Shown here one piece after another: positions 35,520 through 46,830 of a stretch of 64,000 nt of DNA; the first letter of the stretch is position 1; each line of letters opens with the position of its first letter. A program made the position numbers and the translations under genes. Under the pieces are notes generated by a model that had not been told where the DNA came from, made no database searches, and saw only the letters and a program-made list of their open reading frames with translations. The stretch covers positions 1,646,501 to 1,710,500 of the forward strand of contig CM075780.1 in assembly GCA_037974665.1 (NCBI GenBank). Reading direction: 5' to 3'. This DNA is from Ehretia macrophylla. Lineage: Eukaryota > Streptophyta > Magnoliopsida > Boraginales > Ehretiaceae.

Positions 35520-36075
35520 CTTTTCAATTTTTTTTGTCCTGGTTAGGGTTGCCAAGATACTTTATCCACCAAATCTCTATTACTGAATCCCACGGAACAT
35601 TGGGCAAGACAACTTCGCTTCACGTAGAGGCTGGGCCCGTAAACCGAGGGCGTAGGGTTTGTGACCAGGTCTCGGTCGCTCCGGTGCCCATAACTTTTGA
35701 TCCGTAAGGATTTACGCGACGAATAACATACCGTTGCGAAGCTCTCTGAGAGCTCTTCGACGGGGACAGCCAGCTTGCTCGCTATGCCCATTTTTGGAGA
35801 CCAAAATCGAACGTTTTCAACAGTTTCAGGCCACTATTCTTCTTTTACTCTGTTTTTTCACCCCGGATCGTACGTCGTGAACTGTTAAAAGGACGACAAC
35901 CTGACTCGCGGGACATCAGAGTGCCCTACAATGTGTCGGTATCACGTCTTGTGAGGATGCAGCGCTGTTGAAGCGGATTGGTTGTCGTTAAGCCCATTGG
36001 GCCTTTTGAATGGGCCGTCTCTCTAGGCTGGGATTGTGAACCGTTAACACATAAGAATTGTGCCCTCAACATGAC

Positions 36076-36194
36076 TGGCGCGATCATACCAGCACTAATG
36101 CACCGGATCCTATCAGAACTCCGAAGTTAAGCGTGCATGGGCGAGAGAAGTACTAGGATGGGTGACCCCCTGGGAAGTCCTCGTGTTGCACCCC
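36076..36194 (+). rRNA. 5S rRNA copy B4
   Basis: Full-length copy. The start reads tggcgc instead of gggtgc; other changes are ggatcctatc, gtgcatggg and gagaagtac. Confidence 0.88.
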
Positions 36195-36751
36195 CTTTTC
36201 AATTTTTTTTGCCCTGGTTAGGGTTGCCAAAATACTTTATCCACCAAATCTTTATTACTGAATCCCACGGAACATTGGGCAAGACAACTTCGTTTTACGT
36301 AGAGGCTGGGCCCGCAAACCGAGGGCGTGGGGTTTGTGACCAAGTCTCTATCGCTCCGGTGCCCATAACTTTTGATCCGTAAGGAGTTACGCAGCGCACA
36401 GCATACCGTTGCAAAGGTCGGTTAGAGCTCTACGACGGGGGCAACTTGCTTGCTCGCTGTGCCCGTTTTTGGAGCCTCAAATCGAACGTTGTCATCAGTT
36501 TCAGCCCCCTTTTCTTATTTTGCTCTGTTTTTTCATCCTGGATCATACGTCGTGAACTGTTAAAAGGACGACAACCTGACTCACCGGACATCAGAGGGCC
36601 CTACAACATGTCAATTTCATGTCTTGCGAGGATGCTGCGTTGTTGAAGTGGATGGGTTGTCGTTAAGCCCTTGGGCCTTTTGAATGGGCCATCTCTCTAG
36701 GGTGGGATTGTGAACCGTTAACACATATAGGAATTGTGCCCTCGACATGAC

Positions 36752-36870
36752 AGGTGCGATCATACCAGCACTAATGCAACGAATTCCATCAGAACTCCGA
36801 AGTTAAGCGTGCTTGAGCGAGAGTAGTACTAGGATGGGTGACCCCCTCGGAAGTCCTCGTGTTGCACCCC
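36752..36870 (+). rRNA. 5S rRNA copy B5
   Basis: Full-length copy. The start reads agg; other changes are gcaacgaattcc (GGATCC lost), cttgagcg and ccctcgg. Confidence 0.88.
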
Positions 36871-37427
36871 CTTTTCAATTTTTTTTTCCCTGGTTAGGGT
36901 TGCCAAGATACTTTATCCACCAAATCTCTATTACTGAATCCCACGGAACATTGGGCAAAACAACTTCGCTTCACGTAGAGGCTGGGCTCGCAAACCGAGG
37001 GCGTAGGGTTTGTGACCAGGTCTCCGTCGCTTCGGTGTCCATAGCTTTTGATCCGTAAGGAGTTACGCGGCGCACAACATAACGTTGCAAAGCTCTCTGA
37101 GAGCTCTATGACAGGGGCAGCCAGCTTGCTCGCTGTGCCTATTTTTGAAGCCCAAAATCGAACGTTTTCATCAGTTTCAGGCAACTTTTCTTCTTTTGCT
37201 CTGTTTTTTTGCCCTGGATCGTACGTCGTGAACTGTTAAAAGGACGACAACCTGACTCGCAGGACATCAGAGGCCCTACAACGTGTCGATATCACGTCTT
37301 GCGAGGATGCTGCGTTGTTGAAGCGGATGGGTTGTCGTTAAGACCATTGGGCCTTTTGAATAGGCCATCTCTCTAGGCTGGGACTGTGAACTGTTAACAC
37401 ATATAGTAATTATGCCCTCAACATGAC

Positions 37428-37546
37428 GGGTACGATCATACCAGCACTGATGCACCGGATCCTATCAGAACTCCGAAGTTAAGCGTGCTTGGGCGAGAGT
37501 AGTACTAGGATGGGTAACCCCCTCGGAAGTCCTCGTGTTGCACCCC
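37428..37546 (+). rRNA. 5S rRNA copy B6
   Basis: Full-length copy with changes ggtacg, actgatg, ggatcctatc, gggtaacc and cctcgg. Confidence 0.89.
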
Positions 37547-38103
37547 CTTTTCAATTTTTTTTGCCCTGGTTAGGGTTGCCAAGATACTTTATCCACCAAA
37601 TCTCTATTACTGAATCCCACGGAACATTGGGCAAGACAACTTCGCTTGACGTAGAGGCTGGGGCTGCAAACCAAGGGCGTAGGGTTTGTGACCAGGTCTC
37701 GGTCGCTCCGGTGCCCATAACTTTTGATCCGTAAGGAGTTACGCGGCGCACAACATACCGTTACAAAGCTTTCTGAGAGCTCTACGACGGGGGCACCCAG
37801 CTTGCTTGCCATGCCCTTTTTGGAGGCCAAAATCGAATGTTTTCATCAGTTTTAGGCCACTTTTCTTCTTTTTCTCTTTTTTTCTGTCCCGAATCATACG
37901 TCGTGAACTGTTAAAAGGACGACAACCTGACTAACAGGACATCACAGGGCCCTACAACGTTTCGATATCACGTCTTGCGAGAATTCTGCGTTGTTGAAGC
38001 GGATGGGTTGTCGTTAAACCCATTGGGCCTTTTGAATGGGCCATCTCTCTAGGCTGGGACTGTAAACCGTTAACACATAAAGCAATTGTGCCCTCAACAT
38101 GAC

Positions 38104-38222
38104 GGGTGCGATCATACCAGCACTAATGCACCGGATCCCATCAGAACTCCGAAGTTAAACGTGCTTTGGCGAGAGTAGTACTAGGATGGGTGACCCCTTG
38201 GGAAGTCCTCGTGTTGCACCCC
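38104..38222 (+). rRNA. 5S rRNA copy B7
   Basis: Full-length copy close to consensus; changes taaacgtgctttgg and cccttggg. Its upstream region has the cataaagc promoter variant. Confidence 0.92.
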
Positions 38223-38780
38223 CTTTTCAATTTTTTTTGCCCTGGTTAGGGTTGCCAAGATACTTTATCCACCAAATCTCTATTACTGAATTTGACGGAA
38301 CATTGGGCAAGTCAAATTCGTTTCACGTAGAGGCTGGGCTCGCAAACCGTGGGTATAGGGTTTGTGACCAGGTCTCCGTCGTTCCGGTGCCCATAACTTT
38401 TGATCAGTAAGCAGTTACGCGGCGCACAGCATACCGTTCCAAAGCTCTCTGAGAGCCCTACGACGGGGGCAGCCAGCTTGCTCGCTGTGCCCGTTTTTGG
38501 AGCCCAAAATTGAACTTTTTCATCTGTTTTAGGCCACTATTCTTCTTTTGCTCTATTTTTCCGTCCCGAATCATACGTCGTGAACTGTTAAAAGGATGAC
38601 AACCTGACTCGCGGGACAACAGAGGGCCCTACAATGTGTCGATATCACGTCTTGCGAGGATACTGCGTTGTTGAGGCGGATGGGTTGTCGTTAAGGCAAT
38701 TGGGCCTGTTGAATGGGCCATCTCTCAAGGCTGGGACTGTGAGTCGTTAACACATATTGGAATTATGCCCTCAACATGAC

Positions 38781-38899
38781 GGGTGCGATCGTACCAGCAC
38801 TAATGCATCGGATCCCATTAGAACTCTGAAGTTAAGCGTGCCTGGTCGAGAGTAGTACTAGGATGGGTGGCCCCTAGGGAAGTCCTCGTGTTGCACCTC
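38781..38899 (+). rRNA. 5S rRNA copy B8
   Basis: Full-length copy with changes gatcgtacc, gcatcgg, cattagaactctg, gcctggtcg, ggtggcccctagg and cacctcc. Confidence 0.87.
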
Positions 38900-39457
38900 C
38901 TTTTCAATTTTTTTTGCCCTGGTTAGGGTTGCCAAGATACTTTATCCACCAAATCTCTATTACTGAATCCCATTGAACATTGGGCAAGACAACTTCACTT
39001 CACGTAGAGGTTGGGCCCGCAAACCGAGGGCGTAGGGTTTGTGACCTGGTATCCATCGCTCCAGTGCCCATAACTTTTGATCTGTAAGGAGTTACGCGGC
39101 GCACAACATACCGTTGCAAAGCACTCTAAGAACTCTACGACGGGGGCAGCCAGCTTGCTCGCTGTGCCCATTTTTGGAGCCCAAAATTGAACGTTTTCAT
39201 TAGTTTCAGGCCACTTTTTTGCTTTTGCTCTGTTTTCCTGCCCCAGATCGTAAGTCGTGAGCTGTTAAAAGGATGACAACCTGACTCGCAGGACATAAGA
39301 GGGCCCTACAATGTGTCGACATCACGTCTTGCGAGGATGCTGCGTTGTTGAAACGGTTGGGTTGTCGTTAAGCCCATTGGGCCTTTTGAATGGGCCATCT
39401 CTCTAGGCTGGGACAGTGAACCTTTAACACATAAAGCAATTGTGCCCTCAACATGAC

Positions 39458-39576
39458 CGGTGAGATCATACCAGCACTAATGCACCGGATCCCATCAGAA
39501 CTCCGAAGTTAAGCATGCTTGGGCGAGAGTAGTACTAGGATAGGTGACCCATTGGGAAGTCCTCGTGTTGCACCCC
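39458..39576 (+). rRNA. 5S rRNA copy B9
   Basis: Full-length copy. The start reads cgg; other changes are gagatc, gcatgc, ggatagg and cccattggg. Confidence 0.89.
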
Positions 39577-40134
39577 CTTTTCAATTTTTTTTGCCCTGGT
39601 TAGGGTTGCCAAGATACATTATCCACCAAATCTCTATTACTGAATCCCACGGAACATTGGGCATGACAACTTCGCTTCACGTAGAGGCTGCACCCGCAAA
39701 CCGAAGGCCTAGGGTTTGTGACTAGGTCTTCTTCGCTCCAGTGACCATAACTTTTGATCCGCAACGAGTTACGCGGCGCACAGCATACCGTTGCAAAGCT
39801 CTCTGAGAGCTCTACGACGGGGGCAGACGGCTTGCTCGCTGTGCCAGTTTTTGGAGCCCAAAATCGAACGTTTTCATCAATTTCAAGTCACTTTTCTTCT
39901 TTTGCTATGTTTTTCCGTCCCGGATCGTACATCGTGAACTGTTAAAAGGACGACAACCTGACTCGCGGGACATTAGAGGGCCCTACAACGTGTCTATATA
40001 TTTTCTTGCGAGTATGCTGCATTGTTAAAGCGGATGGGTTGTCGTTAAGCCCATTGGGCCTTTTGAATGGGCTTTATCTCTAGGCTGGGACTGTGAACCG
40101 TTAACACATATAGGAATTGTGCCCTGAACATGAC

Positions 40135-40253
40135 CGGTGCGATCATACCAGCACTAATGCACCGGATCCCATCAGAACTCCGAAGTTAAGCGTGCTTGGG
40201 CCAGAGTAGTACTAGGATGGGTGACCCCTTGGGAAGTCCTCGTGTTGCACCCC
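40135..40253 (+). rRNA. 5S rRNA copy B10
   Basis: Full-length copy close to consensus. The start reads cgg; gggccagag and cccttggg are the other changes. Confidence 0.91.
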
Positions 40254-40810
40254 CTTCTCAAATTTTTTTGCCCTGGTTAGGGTTGCCAAGATACTTTATC
40301 CACCAAATCTCTATTACCGAATCCCACGGAACATTGGGCAAGACAACTTCACTTCACGTAGAGGCTGGGCCCGTAAACCCAGGGCGTAAGGTTTGTGACC
40401 AGGTCTCCGTCGCGCCGGTGCCCATAACTTTTGATCCGCAAGGAGTTACGCGGCGCATAGCATAACGTTGCAAAGCTCCCTGAGAGCTCTACGACCGGGC
40501 CAGCCACCTTGCTAGGTTTGCCCCCTTTTTAGCCCAAAATCGAACGTTTTCATCAGTTTCAGGTCACTTTTCTTCTTTGGTTCTATTTTTTCGTCCCGGA
40601 TCGTACGTCGTGAACTGTTAAAAGGATGACAACCTGACTCGTGAGACATCAAAGGGCCCTACAACGTGTCGATATCACGTCTTGCGAGGATGCTGCGTTG
40701 TTGAAGTGGATGGGTTGTCGTTAAGCCCATTGGGCCTTTTCAATTGGCCATCTCTCTAGGCTGGGAATGTGAACCGTTAACACACATAGGAATTGTACCC
40801 TCAACATGAC

Positions 40811-40929
40811 GGGTGCGATCATACCAGCACTAACGCACTGGATCCCATCAGAACTCCGAAGTTAAGCGTGCTTGGGTGAGAGTAGTACTAGGATAGGTGA
40901 CACCCTTGGAAGTCCTCGTGTTGAACCCC
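40811..40929 (+). rRNA. 5S rRNA copy B11
   Basis: Full-length copy with changes taacgcactgg, gggtgag, ggatagg, gacaccctt and ttgaacccc. The last alters the terminal stem. Confidence 0.88.
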
Positions 40930-41487
40930 CTTTTCAATTTTTTTTGCCCTGGTTAGGGTTGCCAAGATACTTTATCCACCAAATCTCTATTACTGAATCC
41001 CACAGAACATTGGGCAAGACAACTTCGCTTCACGTAGAGGCTGGGACCACAAATCGAGGGCGTAGGGTTTGTGACCAGGTCTCCGTCGCTTCGGTGCCCA
41101 TAACTTTTGATCCGTAAGGAGTTATGCGGCGCCCAACATACCGTTGCAAAACTCTCTGAGAGCTCTACGACGAGGGCAACTACCTTGCTCGCTGTGCCCA
41201 TTTTTGGAGCCCAAAATCGAGCATTCTCATCAGTTTCAGGCCACTTTTCTTCTTTTGCTCTGTTTTTTCATCCCGGATCGTACGTCGTGAACTGTTAAAA
41301 GGATGACAACCTGACTTGCGAGACATCAGAGGGCCCTACAATGTGTCGATATCACGTCTTGCGAGGATGCTGCGTTGTTGAAGCGGATGGGTTGTCGTTA
41401 AGCCCATTGGGCCATTTGAATTGGCCATCTCTCTAGGTTGGGACTGTGAACCGTTAACACACATAGGAATTGTGCCCTCAACATGAC

Positions 41488-41606
41488 GGGTGTGATCATA
41501 CCAGCACTAATGCACCAGATCCCATCAGAACTCCGAAGTTAAGCGTGCTTGGGTGAGAGTAGTACTAGGATGGGTGACCCCCTAGGAAGTCCTCATGTTG
41601 CACCCC
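41488..41606 (+). rRNA. 5S rRNA copy B12
   Basis: Full-length copy with changes gtgatc, accagatcc, gggtgag, ccctagg and cctcatg. Confidence 0.89.
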
Positions 41607-42164
41607 CTTTTCAATTTTTTTTGCCCTGGTTAGGGTTGCCAAGATACTTTATCCACCAAATCTCTATTACTAAATCCCACGGAAAATTGGGCAAGACAAC
41701 TTCGCTTCACGTAGAGGCTGGGCTCGCAAACCGTGGGTGTAGGGTTTGTGACCAGGTCTACGGCGTTCCGGTACCCATAACTTTTGATCCGTAAGGAGTT
41801 ACGTGGCGCATACCATACCGTTCCAAAGCTCTCTGAGAGCTCTATGACGGGGGCAGCCAGCTTGCTCGCTGCGCCCATTTTTGGAGCCCAAAATTGAACA
41901 TTTTCTTCAGTTTCAGGCCACTTTTTTGCTTTTGCACTATTTTTCTATCCCAGATCGTAAGTCGTGAGCTGTTAAAAGGACGACAACCTGACTCGCAGGA
42001 CATAAGAGGGCCCTACAACGTGTCGATATCACGTCTTGCGAGGATGCTGCGTTGTTGAAGCGGATGGGATGTCGTTAAGCACATTGGTCCTTTTGAATGG
42101 GCCATCTCTCTAGGCTGGGACTATGAACCGTTAACACATAAAGCAATTGTGCCCTCAACATGAC

Positions 42165-42283
42165 CGGTGCGATCATACCAGCACTAATGCACCAGATCCC
42201 ATCAGAACTCCGAAGTTAAGCGTGCTTGGGCGAGAGTAGTACTAGGATGGGGGACACCCTCGGAAGTCCTCGTGTTGCACCCC
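42165..42283 (+). rRNA. 5S rRNA copy B13
   Basis: Full-length copy. The start reads cgg; other changes are accagatcc and gggggacaccctcgg, the latter in the C-box region. Confidence 0.89.
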
Positions 42284-42841
42284 CTTTTCAATTTTTTTTG
42301 TCCTGGTTTGGGTTGGCAAGATACTTTATCCACCAAATCTCTATTACTGAATCCCACGGAACATTGGGCAAGAAAACTTTGCTTCACGTAGAGGCTGTGC
42401 CCGCAAACCGAGGGCGAAGGGTTTGTGACCAGGTCTTCGTCGCTCCAGTGCCCATAACTTTTGATCCGCAAGGAGTTACGTGGCGCACAGCATACCGTTG
42501 CAAAGCTCTCTGAGAGCTCTATGACCGGGGCAGCTAGCTTGCTCGTTGTGCCCATTTTTGGAGCCCAAAATCGAACGTTTTCATCAGTTTCAGGACACTT
42601 TTCTTCTTTTGCTCTGTTTTTCCGTCCCGAATCGTACGTCGTGAACTGTTAAAAGGACGACAACCTGACTCGCGGGACATCAGAAGGCCCTACAAAATGT
42701 CGATATCACGTCTTGCGAGGATGCTGCGTTGTTGAAGCGGATGGGTTGTCGTTAAGCCCATTGGGCCTTTTGAATGGGCCATCTTTCTAGGCTAGGACTG
42801 TGAACCGTTAACACATGTAGGAATTGTACCCTCAACATGAC

Positions 42842-42960
42842 CGGTGCGCTCATACCAGCACTAATGCACCGGATCCCATCAGAATTCTGAAGTTAAGCGT
42901 GCTTGGTCGAGAGTAGTACTAGGATGGGTGGCCCTCTGGGAAGACCTCGTGTTGCACCCC
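42842..42960 (+). rRNA. 5S rRNA copy B14, last plus-strand copy
   Basis: Full-length copy. The start reads cgg; changes gcgctc, agaattctg, cttggtcg, ggtggccctctgg and agacctc. Confidence 0.88.
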
Positions 42961-43184
42961 ATTTTCAATTTTTTTTGCCCTGGTTAGGGTTGCCAAGATA
43001 TTTTATCCACCAAATCTCTATTACTGAATCCCACGGAACATTGGGCAAGACAACTTCGCTTCACGTAGAGGCTGGGCCCGTAAACCGAGGGCTTAGGGTT
43101 TGTGACCAGGTCTCCGTCGCTGCGGTGCCCATAACTTTTGATCCGTAAGGAGTTACGCGGCGCACAGCATACGATTGCAAAGCT

Positions 43185-43210
43185 ATCTGAGAGCACAATT
43201 CCTAGTTGTG
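43185..43210. other. Second orientation-switch junction in the 5S array
   Basis: Plus-oriented spacer ends in ctatctgagagc and continues as minus-oriented promoter-side spacer acaattcctag. The units on both sides are cut. The minus-strand gene that should lie left of this promoter is absent, so neither side has a gene at the join. A shared gc at the join suggests end joining with microhomology. Confidence 0.88.
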
Positions 43211-43737
43211 TTAACAGTTCACAGTACCAGCCTACAGAGATGGCCCATTCAAAAGCGCAATGGGCTTAACGACAACCCATCCTCTTCAACAACGCAGCAT
43301 CCTCGGAAGATGTGATATCGACACGTTGTAGGGCCCTCTGATGTCCAGCCAGTTAGGTTGTCGTCCTTTTAATTGTTCCCGACATACGATTCAGGATGAA
43401 AAAACATAGCCAAAGAAGAAAAGTGGCCTGAACCTGATGAAAACGTTCAATTTTGGGCTCCAAAAATGGGCACAGCGAGCAAGCTGGCTGCCCCCGTCGT
43501 AAAGCTCTCAGAGAGCTTTGCAACAGTATGTTGTGCGCCACGTAACTCCTTACAGATCAAAAGTTATGGGCACCGGAGCGACGGAGACCTGGTCACAAAC
43601 CCTACGCCCTCGGTTTGCGGGCCCAGCCTCTACGTGAAGCGAAGTTGTCTTGCCCAATGTTCCGTGAGATTCAGTGATAGAGATTTGGTAGATAAAGTAT
43701 CTTGGCAACCCTAACCAGGGCAAAAAAAATTGAAAAT

Positions 43738-43848
43738 GGGGTGCAACACGAGAACTTCCCAGGGGGTCACCCATCCTAGTACTACTCTCGCCCAAGCACG
43801 CTGAACTTCGGAGTTCTGATGGGATCTAGTGCTGGTATGATCGCACCC
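43738..43848 (-). pseudogene. 5S rRNA copy C1 with 8-bp deletion
   Basis: gggatctagtgctgg replaces a stretch eight bases longer, so part of loop A/helix II near +21 to +30 is missing. Other changes are gagaac and cgctgaac. I call it a pseudogene because the internal deletion changes the RNA fold. Confidence 0.85.
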
Positions 43849-44404
43849 GTCACGTTGAGGGCACAATTCCTATATGTGTAAATGGTTCACAGTCCAAACC
43901 TAGAGAGATGGCCCATTCAAAAGGCCCAATGGGCTTAACGACAACCCATCCACTTCAACAACGCAGCATCCTCGCAAGATGTGATATCGACACGTTGTAG
44001 GGCCCTCTGTTGTCCCGCGAGTCAGGTTGTCGTCCTTTTAACTGTTCACGACGTACGATCCGGGATGGAAAAACAGAGCGAAAGAAGAAAAGTGGCCTGA
44101 AACTGATGAAAACGTTCGATTTTGGGCTCCAAAAATGGGCACAGTGATGAAACTGGCTTCCCCCGTCGTAGAGCTCTCAGAGAGCTTTGAAACGGTATGC
44201 TGTGCGCCGCGTAACTACTTACGGATCAAAAGTTATGGGCACCGGAGCGACCGAGACTTGGTCACAAACCCTACGCCTCGGTTTGCGGGCCAAGCCTCTA
44301 CGTGAAGCGAAGTTGTCTTGCCCAATGTTTCGTGGGATTCAGTAATAGAGATTTGGAGGATAAAGTATCTTGGCAACCCTAACCAGGGCAAACAAAATTG
44401 AAAA

Positions 44405-44523
44405 GGGGTGCAACACGAGGACTTCCCAAGGGGTCACCTATCCTAGTACTACTCTCGTCCAAGCACGCTGAACTTCAGAGTTCTGATAGGATCCGATTCA
44501 TTAGTGCTGGTATAATCGCACCC
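44405..44523 (-). rRNA. 5S rRNA copy C2
   Basis: Full-length copy with changes ccaagg, cacct, ctcgtcc, cgctgaac, ttcagag, gatagga, gattcatt and gtataatc. Confidence 0.87.
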
Positions 44524-45081
44524 GTCATGTTGAGGGCACAATTGCTTTATGTGTTAACGGTTCACAGTCCCAACCTAGAGAGATGGCCCATTCTAAAGGC
44601 CCTATGGGCTTAACGATAACCCATCCGTTTCAACAATGCAGCATCCTCGCAAGACGTGATATCGACACGTTGTAGGGCCCACTGATGTCCCGCGAGTCAG
44701 GTTTTCGTCCTTTTAACACTTCACGACGTATGATCCGGGTTGGAAAAATAGAGCAAAAGAAGAAAAGTTGGCTGAAACTGATGAAAACGTTCGATTTTAG
44801 GCTCCAAAAATGGGCACAGCAAGCAAGCTGGCTACCCCCATCGTAGAGCTCTCAAAGAGCTTTGCAACAGTATGCTGTGTGTCACGTAACTCCTTACGGA
44901 TCAAAAGTTATGGGCACCGAAGCGACGGAGACCTGGTAACAAACCCTACGCCCTCGGTTTGTAGGCCCAGCCTCTACGTGAAGCGAAATTGTCTTGCCCA
45001 ATGTTCCATGGGATTCAGTAATAGAGAGTTGGTGGATAAAGTATCTTGGCAACCCTAACCAGGGCACAAAAAATTGAAAAG

Positions 45082-45200
45082 GGGGTGCAACACGAGGACT
45101 TCCTAGGGGGTCACCCATCCTAGTACTACTCTCGCCCAAGCATGATTAACTTCGGAGTTCTGATGGGATCCTGCGCATTAGTGCTGGTATGATCACACAC
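45082..45200 (-). rRNA. 5S rRNA copy C3
   Basis: Full-length copy with changes cttcctag, catgatt, ggatcctgcgc and gatcacacac. Confidence 0.89.
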
Positions 45201-45758
45201 GTCTTGTTGAGGGCACAATTGCTTTATGTGTTAACGGTTCACAGTCCCAGCCTAGAGAGATGGCCCATTCAAAAGGCCCAATGGGCTTAACGATAACCCA
45301 TCCACTTCGACAATGCAGCATCCTCGCAAGACGTGATATCGACACGTTGTAGGGCCCTCTGATGTCCCGCGAGTCAGGTTGTCGTCCTTTTAACAGTTCA
45401 CGACGTACGATTCGGGACGGAAAAACAGAGCAAAAGAAGAAAAGTGTCCTGAAACTGATGAAAACGTTCAATTTTGGTCTCCAAAAATGGACACAGCAAG
45501 CAAGATGGCTGCCCCCGTCGTAGAGCTTTCAGAGAGCTTTGCAACGGTATGCTGTGTGCCGCGTAACTCCTTACGGATCAAAAGTTATGGGCACCGTAGT
45601 GACGGACGCCTGGTCACAAACCCTACGCCCTCAGTTTGCGGGCCCAGCCTCTACGTGAAGCGAAGTTATCTTGCCCAATGTTCCGTGGGATTCAGTAATA
45701 GAGATTTCGTCGATAAAGTATCTTGGCAACCCTAACCAAGGCAAAAAAAATTGAAAAG

Positions 45759-45877
45759 AGGGTGCAACACAAGGACTTCCCAAGGGGTCACCCATCCTAG
45801 TACTACTCTCGCCCAATCACGCTGAACTTCGGAGTTCTGATGGGATCCGGTTCATTAGTGCTAGTATGATCGCACCC
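45759..45877 (-). rRNA. 5S rRNA copy C4
   Basis: Full-length copy with changes cacaagg, ccaagg, caatcacgctg, gttcatt and gctagta. Last gene before the retroelement. Confidence 0.89.
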
Positions 45878-46339
45878 ATCATGTTGAGGGCACAATTGCT
45901 TTATGTGTTAACGGTTCACAGTCCCAACCTAGAGAGATGGCCCATTCAAAAGGCTCTATGGGCTTAACGACAACACATCCGCTTCAACAACGCAGCATCG
46001 TCGCAAGACGTGATATCGATACATTGTAGGGCCCACTGATATCCCGCGAGCCAGGTTGTCGTCCTTTTGACAGTTCACGACGTACAATCCGGGTTGTAAA
46101 AACAGAGCAAAAGAAGAAAAGTTGCCTGAAACTGATGAAAACGTTCAATTTTGGGCTCCAAAAACGGGCACAGCAAGCAAGCTGACTGCCCCCGTCGTAG
46201 AGCTCTCAAAGAGCTTTGCAACAGTATGCTGTGCGCCGCGTAACTCCTTACGGATCAAAAGTTATGGGCACCGGAGCGACGGAAACCTGGTAAAAAACCC
46301 TAAGCCCTCGGTTTGCGGGCCCAGCCTGTGAGGCCCAAC

Positions 46340-46830
46340 AGCGAATAACGTGTCTTACCTCGATTTGCGCGCCTTAGACCTAAAATTATATGACTGACCT
46401 AGGATTACGTGTCCTGTCTTGGTTTTCGTGCATACCTCGTTATACGTGCCTTAACCTAGAATTGTGTGCCTTAATCCTCGATATACGTGCGATACCTAGA
46501 TAAACATGCCATGACCTTAATTTACGTGCGAGACCTTGATTTGCGTGTGTCTCTTCGTTTCGTGTGCATTAACTTTGAACTGCGTGCCTTAACCTAGGTT
46601 TAAGAGCCGTGTCTTGAATTACGTGCATTGCTTTGAATTACGTGCCTTATTTTGATCTACGTTCATTCACCTAGGATTGCGTGTGTTAGCATTAAAATCC
46701 GTGCACTTATTTTGAAGTATGTGCCTTAGTCTTGAAATACGTGTTGTACCTCGTAGTTCGTGTCTTACCTCGTAGTTCGTGTCTACCTCGTAATTCGTGC
46801 CCTAGACCTTGGGATCCGTGCCACCACGTT
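46340..46830 (+). repeat. Degenerate ~20-bp repeats with ACGTG cores at LTR 5' end (left LTR)
   Basis: About two dozen loosely repeated words of the type cgtgccttaacctaga or cctcgatttacgtgc follow one another, many with the core acgtg or cgtgc. The pattern recurs at 53372-53862, in the minus-strand LTR near 59940-60318 and in the third LTR near 61409-61640. ACGTG is the core of plant G-box/ABRE sites; a regulatory role here is only a guess. Confidence 0.75.

Larger units (their letters stand above)
34032..43195 (+). repeat. 5S rDNA tandem array, block B (14 units, genes on plus strand)
   Basis: Same ~677-bp unit as block A but in reverse orientation: gene then T-rich terminator then spacer, all reading on the plus strand. 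The spacers belong to the subfamily with tttatccaccaaatc, as in the right half of block A. Several copies (39458, 40135, 42165, 42842) share an initial CGG instead of GGG, which suggests local homogenisation within the block. Confidence 0.96.
43196..46326 (-). repeat. 5S rDNA tandem array, block C left part (genes on minus strand)
   Basis: Minus-strand units resume with four genes and end in spacer sequence at gggcccagcc, where the retroelement starts. Most block C genes share cacgctgaac instead of cacgcttaac, a local marker in the A-box region. The last ~450 bp (45878-46326) are spacer without a gene. Confidence 0.95.

Noticed and set aside
35462-35707. Recurring ~81-codon frames that start inside the 5S gene and run through its terminator
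   Set aside because: They overlap a functional RNA gene on its own strand; a shadow of 5S rDNA, not a protein gene.
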